Shown: positions 1 to 8,189, numbered from the stretch's first letter. The stretch: 49,880 bases of DNA from Chitinophaga sp. CB10 (GCA_001870995.2 MLAV02000027.1:1-49880), one strand, 5' to 3'. Translations and numbers: made by a program. The notes: generated by a model not told the origin, from the letters alone.

Positions 1-78
1 TTCTTGTTGTTCCATAAAAAAAAACTGTGTTAAAGGTCTTGTTTTTTTAGCCTTTGACACAGTTTATTTTACAGTCTC
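1..78 (-). mobile_element. Probable insertion sequence end, running off the left edge
   Basis: The 20 bases at 54-73 recur exactly, in inverted orientation, at 49791-49810 (TGTAAAATAAACTGTGTCAA read inward). Just inside, ACTGTGTTAAAGG (24-36) pairs with CCTTTGACACAGT (51-63) with one wobble, forming a subterminal hairpin. On the minus strand bases 15-1 read ATG GAA CAA CAA GAA, which could be the first codons of a transposase that continues outside the window. The outer end would be near the GAGAC at 74-78. The ACTGTGTC ends resemble those of IS256-type elements from memory, but the family is not established. Confidence 0.5.
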
Positions 79-138
79 ATACAGTACACATAACATTCTC
101 CACTGTATCCTTTATAAATTTATCTGGAATGGCGAACC

Positions 139-528
139 CTATTTTGTTATAAGATTTTTTTCATTTAGCCCTGTACTTTCAAAAGCTTTGTGTAAACTGT
201 CATGTCTGTGAATACTCGTAATAAGTCCGTTTTCAAGAACGAATACCGGGGCAACTATAGCAGTATTACTTTCTTTTCCCGTTTCTGCTTCGTGCCATAC
301 GGCAGTTTCTTCAACTATTACTGTATTATCCAATAAAAAATAGCGTTTAGGGGTCAAGGTAATATTGGCTCGGTCAACCCAATCCAACATAATATTTTTG
401 CCTTTTACATCCCCTTTTGGACCAACCATTTTTACGTCTTCTTTTACAAGACCAGCCAAATGGTTTTTGTCTTTGGCGTTTAACGCATTATGCCAATTTT
501 CAATGGTTTCCAGGATTTTCTCTTTCAT
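139..528 (-). CDS. SnoaL-like (NTF2-fold) protein
   Basis: A 129-residue soluble protein without signal peptide. The N-terminal helix (METIENWHNALNAKD-like pattern, residues 5-22), the following strand with DVKMVGPKGDVKG (31-44) and a C-terminal strand ending in IHRHDSLHKAF fit the SnoaL / nuclear transport factor 2 fold. That fold includes polyketide cyclases, isomerases and many proteins of unknown role, so no reaction can be assigned. It is the last gene of a leftward cluster, 16 bases after the esterase-like lipoprotein gene and downstream of an AraC-type regulator, so the three may be co-transcribed. Base composition is AT-rich like its neighbours up to the tRNA, which fits acquired DNA. 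The fold call is fairly secure and the role is unknown. Confidence 0.7.
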   Translation of the reverse strand: MKEKILETIENWHNALNAKDKNHLAGLVKEDVKMVGPKGDVKGKNIMLDWVDRANITLTPKRYFLLDNTVIVEETAVWHEAETGKESNTAIVAPVFVLENGLITSIHRHDSLHKAFESTGLNEKNLITK

Positions 529-544
529 AATGATTCCATTTAAC

Positions 545-1360
545 TTACCTTATTTTTTTGCTGAGTATATTGCTTATTTTAATGAGGGTGGTTGCTAGCT
601 TATCCGGTTGTGATAAAAACGGAGAATGCCCGCTTTCAAGTGTATATACTTTATCACAAGGCATTATAGCCTGCATTCTACGTTGACTGATAATGCTAAG
701 CCCCTTATCATGTAACGTTTCAATGTAGAATCTTTTGAGAGGTACGGTAGCTAAGCCATCTACCTGAGGATCTTCACTATAATTTTTGGGAGCAATTGGT
801 TCAGGGGTCAATCTGTCAATTGCCCACTTTGCTACCGAATCATTGCAATCTTCATAAAACAGTTGTTTCGCCTTGCTTTTGTCTACACTTACAATTCCCT
901 TATCCTGGTCTATGATTAGAGATGATTGCATAATTGATATGGTATCATCTTCCATAATGTCCGGTGGAGCCATGCCGTCTGGCAAGAGGAACGCTGATAA
1001 ATAGACCAACCCTTTTATTTTGTGAGGATACCTTTTCGCTAATTCTGAAATAACCATTCCACCTGAACTATGACCCAGTAAAATCACCGGTCGTTGCTGC
1101 TGTTCAAGCAAGAGCCCGACGCTGTCTGTATAGTTGTACAGTTCTTTCCCCATACCCGGATGGTCGGGGCATACGACATTAAATCCTTTTTTCTCTAAAA
1201 TGGGTTTTAGTCTATCCCAACACCAGGCGCCATGAAAACCTCCGTGAATTAACACATAGGTGTCTTCAGTCTTTTGTATTTCCTTCGATCCAGTAATTCC
1301 ACAACCCACTGAAAGAAGGAATAATAAAAATAAAGTAACCTGTGTCTGCTTGGCCATCAT
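545..1360 (-). CDS. Alpha/beta hydrolase lipoprotein, EstC-like esterase
   Basis: The protein has a hydrophobic N-terminus ending in a lipobox with Cys at LLSVGC, so it is probably a lipoprotein. The hydrolase core follows: the oxyanion-hole strand YVLIHGGFHGAWCWD, the nucleophile elbow GHSSGG (Ser nucleophile), and a late ESGHSPFLSQP segment carrying the catalytic His. This pattern is that of EstC / salicylate-esterase-like hydrolases. An in-frame ATG at 1444 would add 28 residues and overlap the upstream regulator gene by 20 bases. The start at 1360 is preferred because it puts the signal sequence at the N-terminus (272 residues; an equal alternative lies one codon later). It sits between the AraC gene and the SnoaL-like gene in the same direction. 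Substrate unknown. Confidence 0.75.
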   Translation of the reverse strand: MMAKQTQVTLFLLFLLSVGCGITGSKEIQKTEDTYVLIHGGFHGAWCWDRLKPILEKKGFNVVCPDHPGMGKELYNYTDSVGLLLEQQQRPVILLGHSSGGMVISELAKRYPHKIKGLVYLSAFLLPDGMAPPDIMEDDTISIMQSSLIIDQDKGIVSVDKSKAKQLFYEDCNDSVAKWAIDRLTPEPIAPKNYSEDPQVDGLATVPLKRFYIETLHDKGLSIISQRRMQAIMPCDKVYTLESGHSPFLSQPDKLATTLIKISNILSKKIR

Positions 1361-1424
1361 ACTTTTTTCAACAAAAGTATTTACAGCACGCCATCTAAAA
1401 TAGTAAGATTCCGACAGCGTGGCA

Positions 1425-2204
1425 TTACAGGATGAGGTTTGCAACAGATGAGCTTAGTCCCTTTTTTAAATCTTTCGGGCACAGCCCTGACAATTCTTTA
1501 GCCTGTTTGATGAAATGAGATTGGTCAAAATAATTGAGCTCAAAGGCTATGTCTGTTAGGTTATTACATGATGTATCAGATAGTAATTTTATCGCTTGCC
1601 TGAACCTGGTTATCTTTAAATAGTGCCTCGGATAAACACCTACAGTATCTTTGAATCTTCTTTCCAACTGCTTTTCTGAAATACCAAATTTTACTTGCAA
1701 GTCCTTAACCGTAAGCATTCCATTATGTTTCTCAATATACAACATACAATGCTTGATTAAGTCGTCAGTATATTTAATGGCTGTCAAACTCCTGGAAATA
1801 TGCGTTGATAGGGTGTTAATCCTGTCAGTTAGATTATTTTTTGAGGCTATTACATCCATCAATTGACTTCCGAAAAAGTCGTTCAGATTTATGCGTCGAT
1901 TAGTTAGCTCGTGGGCGTTAAGGTGGAACAACTCTTTGATTGCGTATGGTTGGAAAAGCACTCCTAAGACCAGGAACGGCTCTTTATTTTGATTAAAGGT
2001 TGGGGATGTAGTCTGTCCATAAATCATGCTTCTCCTAAGTAAACCTTCTTTGGCGGCTGATGAAAATTCCAATAAAATTCCAGTTGAATCATCCACGAAG
2101 GTTCTAATAGGAATATTACAACTATCCCGACAGACTTCTAAAGTCCAAAAATATTGAACGTGAGATTGCAATGTTGTGCCAGGATGGATTATTGTTTGTT
2201 TCAT
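1425..2204 (-). CDS. AraC family transcriptional regulator (DUF6597-type N-terminus)
   Basis: A 259-residue cytoplasmic regulator. The N-terminal half (about 1-130) resembles the DUF6597 effector-like domain seen in many Bacteroidota AraC proteins. The C-terminal half (about 150-250) is the double helix-turn-helix: LTVKDLQVKFGISEKQLERRFKD and then DIAFELNYFDQSHFIKQAKELSG, with the usual FDQSHF signature. It is the first gene of the leftward cluster and probably controls the esterase-like and SnoaL-like genes behind it. AT-rich, as is the whole segment left of the tRNA. A TATTTTTG box sits 33 bases upstream of the start codon. Confidence 0.85.
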   Translation of the reverse strand: MKQTIIHPGTTLQSHVQYFWTLEVCRDSCNIPIRTFVDDSTGILLEFSSAAKEGLLRRSMIYGQTTSPTFNQNKEPFLVLGVLFQPYAIKELFHLNAHELTNRRINLNDFFGSQLMDVIASKNNLTDRINTLSTHISRSLTAIKYTDDLIKHCMLYIEKHNGMLTVKDLQVKFGISEKQLERRFKDTVGVYPRHYLKITRFRQAIKLLSDTSCNNLTDIAFELNYFDQSHFIKQAKELSGLCPKDLKKGLSSSVANLIL

Positions 2205-2524
2205 TTTTAACTACTTTGCATGAGTCGACTTTTAAACAAAAATACCAAAATCGATCATTTTTTGCTTTGTTTATAAATCTGCTGTAAGGCAAGTAGGTTA
2301 AGATTTTCCCTATTTTCTTGATGCTTATTGTCTATGTTGATTTGGTTATCCAGGTTGTTAAAACGAGGGCAGCTCAACCTTGGGCTAGAAGACATATCCT
2401 GCAGGGGGCCTTTCCTGCAGAATTCTCTAAAATTTGCCCTTAATTTATTCTTACATGAATTCTTGTTTTATCGTACATTCTGGGTCAAAATACCGTGCCT
2501 CAATTTATAAGAATATTCAGCTCA
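2205..2524. other. AT-rich intergenic region with two small hairpins
   Basis: No convincing gene. Apart from the possible promoter box it contains two short inverted repeats: AGGTTG (2352-2357) with CAACCT (2375-2380), and CTGCAGG (2399-2405) with CCTGCAG (2414-2420). Neither is followed by a clear T-run in either direction, so their role is unknown. Confidence 0.4.
2237..2244 (-). promoter_or_regulatory. Possible -7 box (TATTTTTG) of the AraC cluster
   Basis: On the minus strand TATTTTTG matches the Bacteroidota -7 consensus TAnnTTTG. Its distance to the start codon at 2204 allows a short leader. A convincing TTTG -33 box is not present at the expected spacing, so this is weak. Confidence 0.3.
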
Positions 2525-2965
2525 TCACTTATGCACTAATTTCATACTTATGACTTCGCTTATTACAAATCTCGATTTATTGGTTCCTAGGTGCCCATAT
2601 CCGCCGTCTTGCTTTGTTTCGTATCTACCTAATGCTTCTATTAATAAGTATGAATTCCAATAACTATTATGAACGCTTGTTAAAGCATGCTCAAATCTGG
2701 ATGGCATTTTATAGTCATCGCTGAAGTCCAGGTCAACCAGCAAACTGCTTGTGCATTCTTTTGATTTTAGAGAGCCTAGAGACCAATATTCTTCAATTCC
2801 ACTATAACTGCACTTTAAATAGACTTTCCGCCCCTGATAATTAGGCAAATCACATAGATCAGTTATTGGCAAACCGTTATAAGTTGCTAATATTCCCGTT
2901 GTCTTAGGGGAGCAGCTCGATACGGTCAAAAGCGCCATGAGAAATGATATATGCAACTTGCTCAT
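2525..2965 (-). CDS. Hypothetical lipoprotein
   Basis: A 146-residue protein starting with MSKLHISFLMALLTVSSC, a signal peptide with a lipobox (Cys at 18), so it is exported and lipid-anchored. The mature part has no motif I recognise. It includes CDLPNYQGRKVYLKCSYSGIEEYWS, and a further Cys (KECTSS) could pair with one of these. It stands alone between two intergenic regions and lies in the AT-rich segment next to the tRNA. Function unknown. Confidence 0.6.
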   Translation of the reverse strand: MSKLHISFLMALLTVSSCSPKTTGILATYNGLPITDLCDLPNYQGRKVYLKCSYSGIEEYWSLGSLKSKECTSSLLVDLDFSDDYKMPSRFEHALTSVHNSYWNSYLLIEALGRYETKQDGGYGHLGTNKSRFVISEVISMKLVHK

Positions 2966-3111
2966 AAGTCAAATATAAAATTAAAGAAGTTAACTGGGTC
3001 TTCGTAGATTTTCATTTCTTTAAAGATTTGACAGACCGCAGCCCTTTTTGATGGAGTTTGAATTATTTTGAACTACTTATTTGTGAAAACCTATGCCGGG
3101 AGTGAAGCTTA

Positions 3112-3140
3112 AACGAAAAAGGCTACGCTTTGCGTAGCCT
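3112..3140 (-). terminator. Intrinsic terminator of tRNA-Lys
   Basis: Perfect stem AGGCTACGC / GCGTAGCCT with a three-base loop (3120-3140), followed on the minus strand by TTTTTCG. It begins four bases beyond the 3' end of the tRNA, so it most likely ends that transcript. Confidence 0.85.
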
Positions 3141-3144
3141 TCAG

Positions 3145-3217
3145 TGATCCCGCTGGGACTCGAACCCAGGGCCCATACATTAAAAGTGTATTGCTCTACC
3201 AACTGAGCTACGGAATC
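3145..3217 (-). tRNA. tRNA-Lys (anticodon TTT)
   Basis: A 73-base cloverleaf on the minus strand. The acceptor stem GATTCCG pairs with CGGGATC (one G-U), with discriminator A and no encoded CCA. The D-arm is AGCTCAGTTGGTAGAGC. The anticodon arm has the loop CTTTTAA, giving anticodon TTT. The T-arm contains GGTTCGAGTCC. A consensus promoter lies upstream and a terminator directly downstream. The DNA on its 3' side (lower coordinates) is clearly more AT-rich, as expected if mobile DNA has integrated at this tRNA. Confidence 0.97.
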
Positions 3218-3237
3218 ATTCCCGCGTTTCGGGAGTG

Positions 3238-3267
3238 CAAAGATAGAAAAATATTCATTCGCACAAA
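3238..3267 (-). promoter_or_regulatory. Bacteroidota-type promoter of tRNA-Lys
   Basis: On the minus strand TTTG (3264-3267), an 18-base spacer and TATCTTTG (3238-3245) match the -33 TTTG / -7 TAnnTTTG consensus. The tRNA begins about 20 bases downstream, and the short leader contains a small CCCG/CGGG hairpin. Confidence 0.75.
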
Positions 3268-3370
3268 ATTTTATTGAAACATTTTTATTTACAATACCCC
3301 CAAACCCTCTACCACAGCCACCTCTACCCCATAAAAAAATTTACATTTTTGCGTATAGCCATACCCGTAA

Positions 3371-3415
3371 GCGGGGTAATATTGTGCCCGTACAACATTA
3401 CCCCGCCCCTTTTTT
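3371..3415 (+). terminator. Strong hairpin with T-run, orientation opposite to its neighbours
   Basis: A 15-base stem with one mismatch (3371-3385 with 3392-3406) and a six-base loop is followed on the plus strand by CCCCTTTTTT. This has the form of a plus-strand intrinsic terminator, yet no plus-strand gene lies upstream. It sits five bases after the stop codon of the leftward DinB gene and could also act as a 3' hairpin for that transcript, but without a T-run in that direction. Confidence 0.55.
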
Positions 3416-3419
3416 ATGC

Positions 3420-3911
3420 TTAATGTTCGTCCGCACTCGGACCATAACTGCCCGGAATAGGCACATCCAGCAAACGCAGATCGTAGCCCAGCTGCGCACG
3501 GTGGTGGATCATCTGCCCGAAGATCATCCGCATCACTTCGTACTTGCTGCTGGAACTCGATATCTCATCGCCGCTGCGCATCGTCCAGTTCCGTTGCAGG
3601 TCGGCCTCCGTTGCTTTCGACAACGCCGCCTCGCCCTTCTGTAATTCTTCTTCAAAAAATTCCAGCAACTCCGCATTGGAGCCTACCACTTTTGGCTTGA
3701 AATCATTTTCTGAGAAATTGATCTCATCCGTATCCAATACCATCGGTATCCAGCCGGAAACCTCCGCGAGGTGCGTTGCCAGCCGGCCCATGGTCATACT
3801 TTTTTCATGAGGTTTCCAGTCAAATTTGCCGTCAGGTACGCGTTGCAGCATTTTCCTGGTGGTGGAAGACTCGTTTTTCAGTTCCTGGAGGAGCAATTCA
3901 ATGATATTCAT
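3420..3911 (-). CDS. DinB family protein
   Basis: A 163-residue four-helix-bundle protein of the DinB/YfiT type. These are metal-binding proteins, some of them thiol transferases, most of unknown function. Candidate metal ligands are His47 (RLATHLAEV) and His136/His137 (QMIHHRAQLGYDLRLL), which matches the family's spaced His triad. A start at 3935 would add eight residues, but the region 3933-3940 resembles a -7 box, so MNIIELL at 3911 is preferred. It stands alone, read leftward, with the M1 peptidase terminator upstream. No partner gene suggests a substrate. Confidence 0.8.
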   Translation of the reverse strand: MNIIELLLQELKNESSTTRKMLQRVPDGKFDWKPHEKSMTMGRLATHLAEVSGWIPMVLDTDEINFSENDFKPKVVGSNAELLEFFEEELQKGEAALSKATEADLQRNWTMRSGDEISSSSSKYEVMRMIFGQMIHHRAQLGYDLRLLDVPIPGSYGPSADEH

Positions 3912-3985
3912 GGTCGCTATTTTTTGTTGATACAAAGTAAAAACCGCGAAGTGACAACCCTATGTCAGGAGGAAATTAACCACCC

Positions 3986-4026
3986 CAAAAAAAAGCGGGG
4001 ACAACGCCCATGGCCCTGTCCCCGCT
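3986..4026 (-). terminator. Intrinsic terminator of the M1 peptidase gene
   Basis: Perfect ten-base stem AGCGGGGACA / TGTCCCCGCT (3994-4003 with 4017-4026), followed on the minus strand by eight T residues. It lies about 20 bases after the peptidase stop codon. Confidence 0.9.
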
Positions 4027-4044
4027 CCCTGTAAAAAGCGCCAT

Positions 4045-5889
4045 CTACTTACTCGCATTATCCCCCGGCGTCGCATCCATAAACAATCCGCCCTCTACCC
4101 TTACCTGCTGAATCCGCTCCGGCACCGGGAATGTTACCGCCCGCGGGTTCTTCTCCCACACCGCCGGCGTATAATGCCTGCGCGTTTCCCTGCCGCCGGC
4201 ATCCACTACCACCAAATCAAACGGTATCGCAAAACCGCCCGCATTCCTGACCGTCACCTTTCCTTTCACCGTCTCTACCGCCAGGTCTATATAATTATTC
4301 GAGAAAAACCAGTTCTGCCAGAACCAGTTCAAATTCTTACCGGTAGCCGTATTAAAGCAGTTGAAGAAATCCCACGGAATAGGATGCTTTCCGTTCCAGG
4401 TATGCATATAATGATGCAGCGCCTTCTTAAACAGCGCATCGCCCAACAGGTCCTTCACGGCCAGGTACGCCAGCGATGCCTTGCCGTAGGAGTTGCTGCC
4501 ATAGCCCATACCGCTCACCTGGGTCGACATAGAAATGATCGGCTGATCCTCCTCTGCACTTGGGTCGCCGATGTAACGCTTCACCCTGAACTCCTTGTAG
4601 AAATTATCCGCGGCCTCTTTCCCCTTCTCCGCAATGCCGATCAGGTACTCAAACGTCGTGGCCCAACCCTCGTCCATAAACGCATAGCGGGTTTCATTGA
4701 TGCCCATATAAAACGGGAAATAGGTATGCGCCATCTCATGATCCTGCAACAGCTGCGCAAAGTCCAGGTCGCCCACGTTCCCATCGTTCACCATCATCGG
4801 ATATTCCATATCCGCATACCCCTGGAACGCCGTCATCACCGGGTAAGGATACGCTATGCCCGGCCAGTGGTTGGAAAACCAGCCCAGCGCAAACCGGCCA
4901 AACTCAACGGATTTACGGAAGTCCGTAGCCGTGTCGTTATACGCCGCCTGCATGCTGGCCCTGCGGCCGGTAGCTGTGTCCAGCAGCGCGCTGCCGGCAT
5001 CCCATACGTAATGGTCACTCACGCCATACGTCACATCCACAATATGATTCACGGCAAATTTCCAGGTATTCCAATCGCGCTGCGCCGTCACTTTTCCGCC
5101 CAGCATCTCCTGTAACGTAGCTACGCGGATCGTTTCATCCGCCGTGTAGGAAGCCTTCAAACGCTGCGCTATAGCGGGCTGCAGCACTTCCGCCGCATTC
5201 AGCAGATCGCCGGTACCCCATACCACGAAGTTTTTCGGAACGGTTACCGCCACCGTATAATCGTTGAAATCATTATAAAACTCCGCCCTGTCCGTATGCG
5301 GAATATCATCCCAGCCATTGTAATCATCGTACACGGCTATTCGCGGATAAGCATACGCCAGGAAGGCCGTCGTGCTGTCAATCATCCCTTCGCGGCCGCT
5401 TTCCCTGGACAAATTATATTGCCAGCTGATTGCTATTTTCGCGCTATCGCCGGCCAGCAGCGGTTTTGGGAGGTTGATGTACCCCGCAGTACCCACGTCG
5501 TTATTAAACGTCAGCGACTGACCATTGTAAATAAATTTTTGAATCACCATCCCGCTGTCGAGGAAATCCAGGCTGTGATAGCCGGAGCGGGGCGACTGAT
5601 ATTTATGCAGGTTCGTGTTCATGCGGATGCACAAACGTTTCAGCGTATCGGGACTGTTATTTACATATACAATCGTTTCGTTGCCCGTCACCGTCCGGGA
5701 AGGAGGCGCCAGCTTAAACTGAATATCGTAGCGCCCCTTGTTCTGCCAGTATTTCGGGCCCGGCGCGCCCGTCATGGAACGGATGCCGGCGGCATACGCC
5801 TTACGAATGTTGCGGGGTTGGTACAGCTCCTGCGCAGCAGCCATGGTGGCCGCCAGCAGGACTATCAGCATCAAAAAGGTATTTCTCAT
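4045..5889 (-). CDS. Secreted M1 family metallopeptidase (aminopeptidase)
   Basis: A 614-residue zinc aminopeptidase-like protein with a signal peptide ending at AMAAAQ near residue 20, so it is periplasmic or outer-membrane-associated. The N-terminal beta domain (about 45-250) precedes the catalytic domain. The zinc site is HEMAH at 384-388, with the third ligand Glu407 in FMDEGWATT; this is the HExxH-18-E spacing of M1 peptidases. The usual GAMEN substrate motif is replaced by ADMEYPMM just upstream, as in many Bacteroidota M1 proteins. It probably releases N-terminal residues from peptides, with unknown specificity. It is transcribed alone, with a strong terminator; the FecR gene lies 90 bases upstream in the same direction, so readthrough is possible. 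Confidence 0.92.
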   Translation of the reverse strand: MRNTFLMLIVLLAATMAAAQELYQPRNIRKAYAAGIRSMTGAPGPKYWQNKGRYDIQFKLAPPSRTVTGNETIVYVNNSPDTLKRLCIRMNTNLHKYQSPRSGYHSLDFLDSGMVIQKFIYNGQSLTFNNDVGTAGYINLPKPLLAGDSAKIAISWQYNLSRESGREGMIDSTTAFLAYAYPRIAVYDDYNGWDDIPHTDRAEFYNDFNDYTVAVTVPKNFVVWGTGDLLNAAEVLQPAIAQRLKASYTADETIRVATLQEMLGGKVTAQRDWNTWKFAVNHIVDVTYGVSDHYVWDAGSALLDTATGRRASMQAAYNDTATDFRKSVEFGRFALGWFSNHWPGIAYPYPVMTAFQGYADMEYPMMVNDGNVGDLDFAQLLQDHEMAHTYFPFYMGINETRYAFMDEGWATTFEYLIGIAEKGKEAADNFYKEFRVKRYIGDPSAEEDQPIISMSTQVSGMGYGSNSYGKASLAYLAVKDLLGDALFKKALHHYMHTWNGKHPIPWDFFNCFNTATGKNLNWFWQNWFFSNNYIDLAVETVKGKVTVRNAGGFAIPFDLVVVDAGGRETRRHYTPAVWEKNPRAVTFPVPERIQQVRVEGGLFMDATPGDNASK

Positions 5890-5979
5890 AAGTCATCGTA
5901 TATACTGGCGAACTTCCTAAAATTTGCGATTTTTTGCAAACCGCATATTACCACCGGGCCAGCGGAAGGTTAAACGGAA

Positions 5980-7056
5980 CTAACGTAACTCAATCTCCTT
6001 GCCCCGGATGGTATATCTGATATTGCCTGTCAGCTTCAGGTCGGTGAGGAAAGCCTCCAGGTCCGCTCGGTCCATTTGCCCGGAGAAGGTCCGCTGCAGC
6101 AGCTTCGGATTAGCCACCACAAACGTATAGCCGTAAAACCGGGATGCGCTGGATGCCAGCTCCTGCAACGGCAGCTGCTGATAATAGGTTTCCCCATTCA
6201 GCCAGGCAAGGTCCCGCGCGCTGTCCAGCGGCTGCAATACAAATTTCCCATCCCGGAAAGTAGCGCCCATACCCGCTTCTACAGCCTGGCGCCGGCCGTT
6301 CCGTGCAGTAACCTGCACGTTACCCGCCGTCACCATCGTATGTACGACACCGTTAGTATAAGTATTTACGTTCACCCGGCCCTCGCCTTTCACCGTGTTT
6401 GCACCAGCGTGTATGATAAAAGGCGGCGCAGCGCCCGCCGCGATGGTAAAATAAACTTCTCCCCTTGCCGTAACCTCCCGCTTTCCGTCTGTAAACCGGA
6501 GGGGGAATTGCAGACTGGACGCGGCATTGAGCCAGGCTTCGGTTCCATCTCCCAGTAACACCCTGAAACGCTGGCCTGCCGGCACTTTCAGCATGGCGAC
6601 AGCCGTATCGCTCCCGGAAATTATTAACCGGCCGCTATCTGTTTTAATAACGGCGCCGCCTATACGAAAAGAAGCGGGTAAGGGTTGCGCACGACCGTTC
6701 ACCACCAGTTCAGCAGCAGGGCCGGGCTTCGTCAGCAAATCGGCCAGACTGCCCGCTGCCAGCCTGTTTTTGTGTTGCAGGTACCAGCCCCCGCCAACGG
6801 CCATCAGCAGCATAATCACCGCTGCCCCCACCATCGTGCGGAACCGTTGCCGCACGAGCTTTTTGCGGCGTTTATACCAGGCCGTTATCGCCGCATCTTC
6901 CTCCGGCGCCGGCGCCTCCCCGCGGGTCAGCTCCTTCCAAACGGCGGCAAACGCAGGGTCCTCCCGCAGCGCATGCGCTATAAATTGCTCCTCTTCTGCG
7001 GAGTTGTTACCTGTTTTATGCTGTATATACAATCGGAATATATGATCCCTTTCCAT
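5980..7056 (-). CDS. FecR family anti-sigma factor
   Basis: A 358-residue inner-membrane protein. Residues 1-74 form the cytoplasmic anti-sigma part, a single transmembrane helix lies at about 75-93 (MVGAAVIMLLMAVGGGWYL), the periplasmic FecR domain spans roughly 120-260, and a DUF4974 domain closes the protein (about 285-358, NGETYYQQLPLQELASSASRFYGY). Such proteins relay a signal from a TonB-dependent receptor to an ECF sigma factor. Neither an ECF sigma gene nor a receptor lies beside it, which is unusual because the three are normally adjacent. Its partner is either elsewhere or lost. The leftward M1 peptidase gene follows. Confidence 0.92.
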   Translation of the reverse strand: MERDHIFRLYIQHKTGNNSAEEEQFIAHALREDPAFAAVWKELTRGEAPAPEEDAAITAWYKRRKKLVRQRFRTMVGAAVIMLLMAVGGGWYLQHKNRLAAGSLADLLTKPGPAAELVVNGRAQPLPASFRIGGAVIKTDSGRLIISGSDTAVAMLKVPAGQRFRVLLGDGTEAWLNAASSLQFPLRFTDGKREVTARGEVYFTIAAGAAPPFIIHAGANTVKGEGRVNVNTYTNGVVHTMVTAGNVQVTARNGRRQAVEAGMGATFRDGKFVLQPLDSARDLAWLNGETYYQQLPLQELASSASRFYGYTFVVANPKLLQRTFSGQMDRADLEAFLTDLKLTGNIRYTIRGKEIELR

Positions 7057-7185
7057 GATACGAGGGGAATATTGAGGATTTTCTGGAAAAGGAAATTATG
7101 AAAAATTTTTTATTTTTTTGGGGGAGAAGTCAGCGCCGCGGGGGCGCCCTGCCCGTCCCCGCCACAAAACGCCCGCCGCATCATG

Positions 7186-7221
7186 CCAAAAGCCCCGTTG
7201 CATGCCTAATGCAACGGGGCT
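7186..7221 (-). terminator. Intrinsic terminator of the ABC ATPase gene
   Basis: Perfect 13-base stem AGCCCCGTTGCAT / ATGCAACGGGGCT (7191-7203 with 7209-7221) with a five-base loop, followed on the minus strand by TTTTGG. It lies 20 bases after the ABC gene stop and separates it from the FecR gene. Confidence 0.8.
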
Positions 7222-7241
7222 CCTGTAAATGCAATGCCTTA

Positions 7242-8189
7242 TTATTTACTGATCTTAACCGTGATCTCCTCTCCCGCGCGCACCGTTCCGGGATGGAAGC
7301 TGGCCGTTAATTTCACCGCTCCCGCAAGCAGGCACGCCTCTTCATAGCTGCCAAAAAACTTCACGGATTGTACTTTGGCCGCAATGCCCTTTCCCTTCGT
7401 CAGCACGATGTTCTCCGGGCGGACGTACAGGTCCTTGCCGCTGGTTTTAAGCCCCAGGTCCACGGCATCCGCCGCAGCGATGTGATTGAATTTTCCGAAC
7501 AGGGCCGCGCAATAATTATCCGCCGGCTGCAGGTACACCTCCTGCGGCGTGCCGTCCTGCACAATCTCCCCGGCACGCATGATCAGAATGCGGTCCGCCC
7601 AGGAAAGTACATCCAGCGGGTCATGCGAAGTGAGGATGCAGGTGATGGACAGCTCGCTGGCAATGTCTGCAATCACGTCCTTGAGCTGTTGCTTGTGGAT
7701 CATATCCAGGTTGGAATACGGTTCGTCCAAGACCAGCAATTGCGGAGCGGTGGTCAGCAACCGCGCCAGCGCTACGCGCTGCCGCTCGCCGCCGGATATC
7801 TGGTCGTTCTTTCTTTTAAACAGGTGCGTAATGCGGCATACTTCGTACACATGCATGGCGTCTGCCTCCACCAGCTTATTGTCCCGTTCCAGGATTTCTT
7901 CCACCCGGAAGTTATTGCGCAACTCAAAGTGCTGGGACAAATATGCAATTCCAGGATGGCCCGGTAACAGCACCTCCAGCGGCCCCTTTACGCGGTTGCC
8001 GTTGAAATGCACGGTCCCCTCGTCCGTCTGCAGCAGACCGGAAATAATTTTCAGTAAGGTACTCTTCCCGGAGCCGGTGGCGCCGGCAATGGCGAGCTGC
8101 TGAAACTGTGGCTGTACAAAGCTGATATGCTTTAAAATGGGCTGATCCTGTAATTGCTTGCTGATTCCGCTGACCTCAATAAAATTCAT
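7242..8189 (-). CDS. ABC transporter ATP-binding protein with C-terminal TOBE-like domain
   Basis: A 315-residue ATPase. It shows Walker A GATGSGKST, a Q-loop (AYLSQHFELRNN), the signature ISGGERQRVALAR, Walker B LLVLDEPYSNLD and the switch TSHDP. The tail after about residue 245 (LYVRPENIVLTKG... VKFFGSYEEACLL) resembles the TOBE regulatory domain of FbpC/PotA/MalK-type importers. The start at 8189 is chosen because MNFIEVSGISK begins the domain; an upstream in-frame ATG at 8309 would add 40 residues of non-domain sequence and overlap the promoter of the divergent gene. No permease or binding-protein gene is adjacent, so its transport partner is unknown. Confidence 0.88.
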   Translation of the reverse strand: MNFIEVSGISKQLQDQPILKHISFVQPQFQQLAIAGATGSGKSTLLKIISGLLQTDEGTVHFNGNRVKGPLEVLLPGHPGIAYLSQHFELRNNFRVEEILERDNKLVEADAMHVYEVCRITHLFKRKNDQISGGERQRVALARLLTTAPQLLVLDEPYSNLDMIHKQQLKDVIADIASELSITCILTSHDPLDVLSWADRILIMRAGEIVQDGTPQEVYLQPADNYCAALFGKFNHIAAADAVDLGLKTSGKDLYVRPENIVLTKGKGIAAKVQSVKFFGSYEEACLLAGAVKLTASFHPGTVRAGEEITVKISK

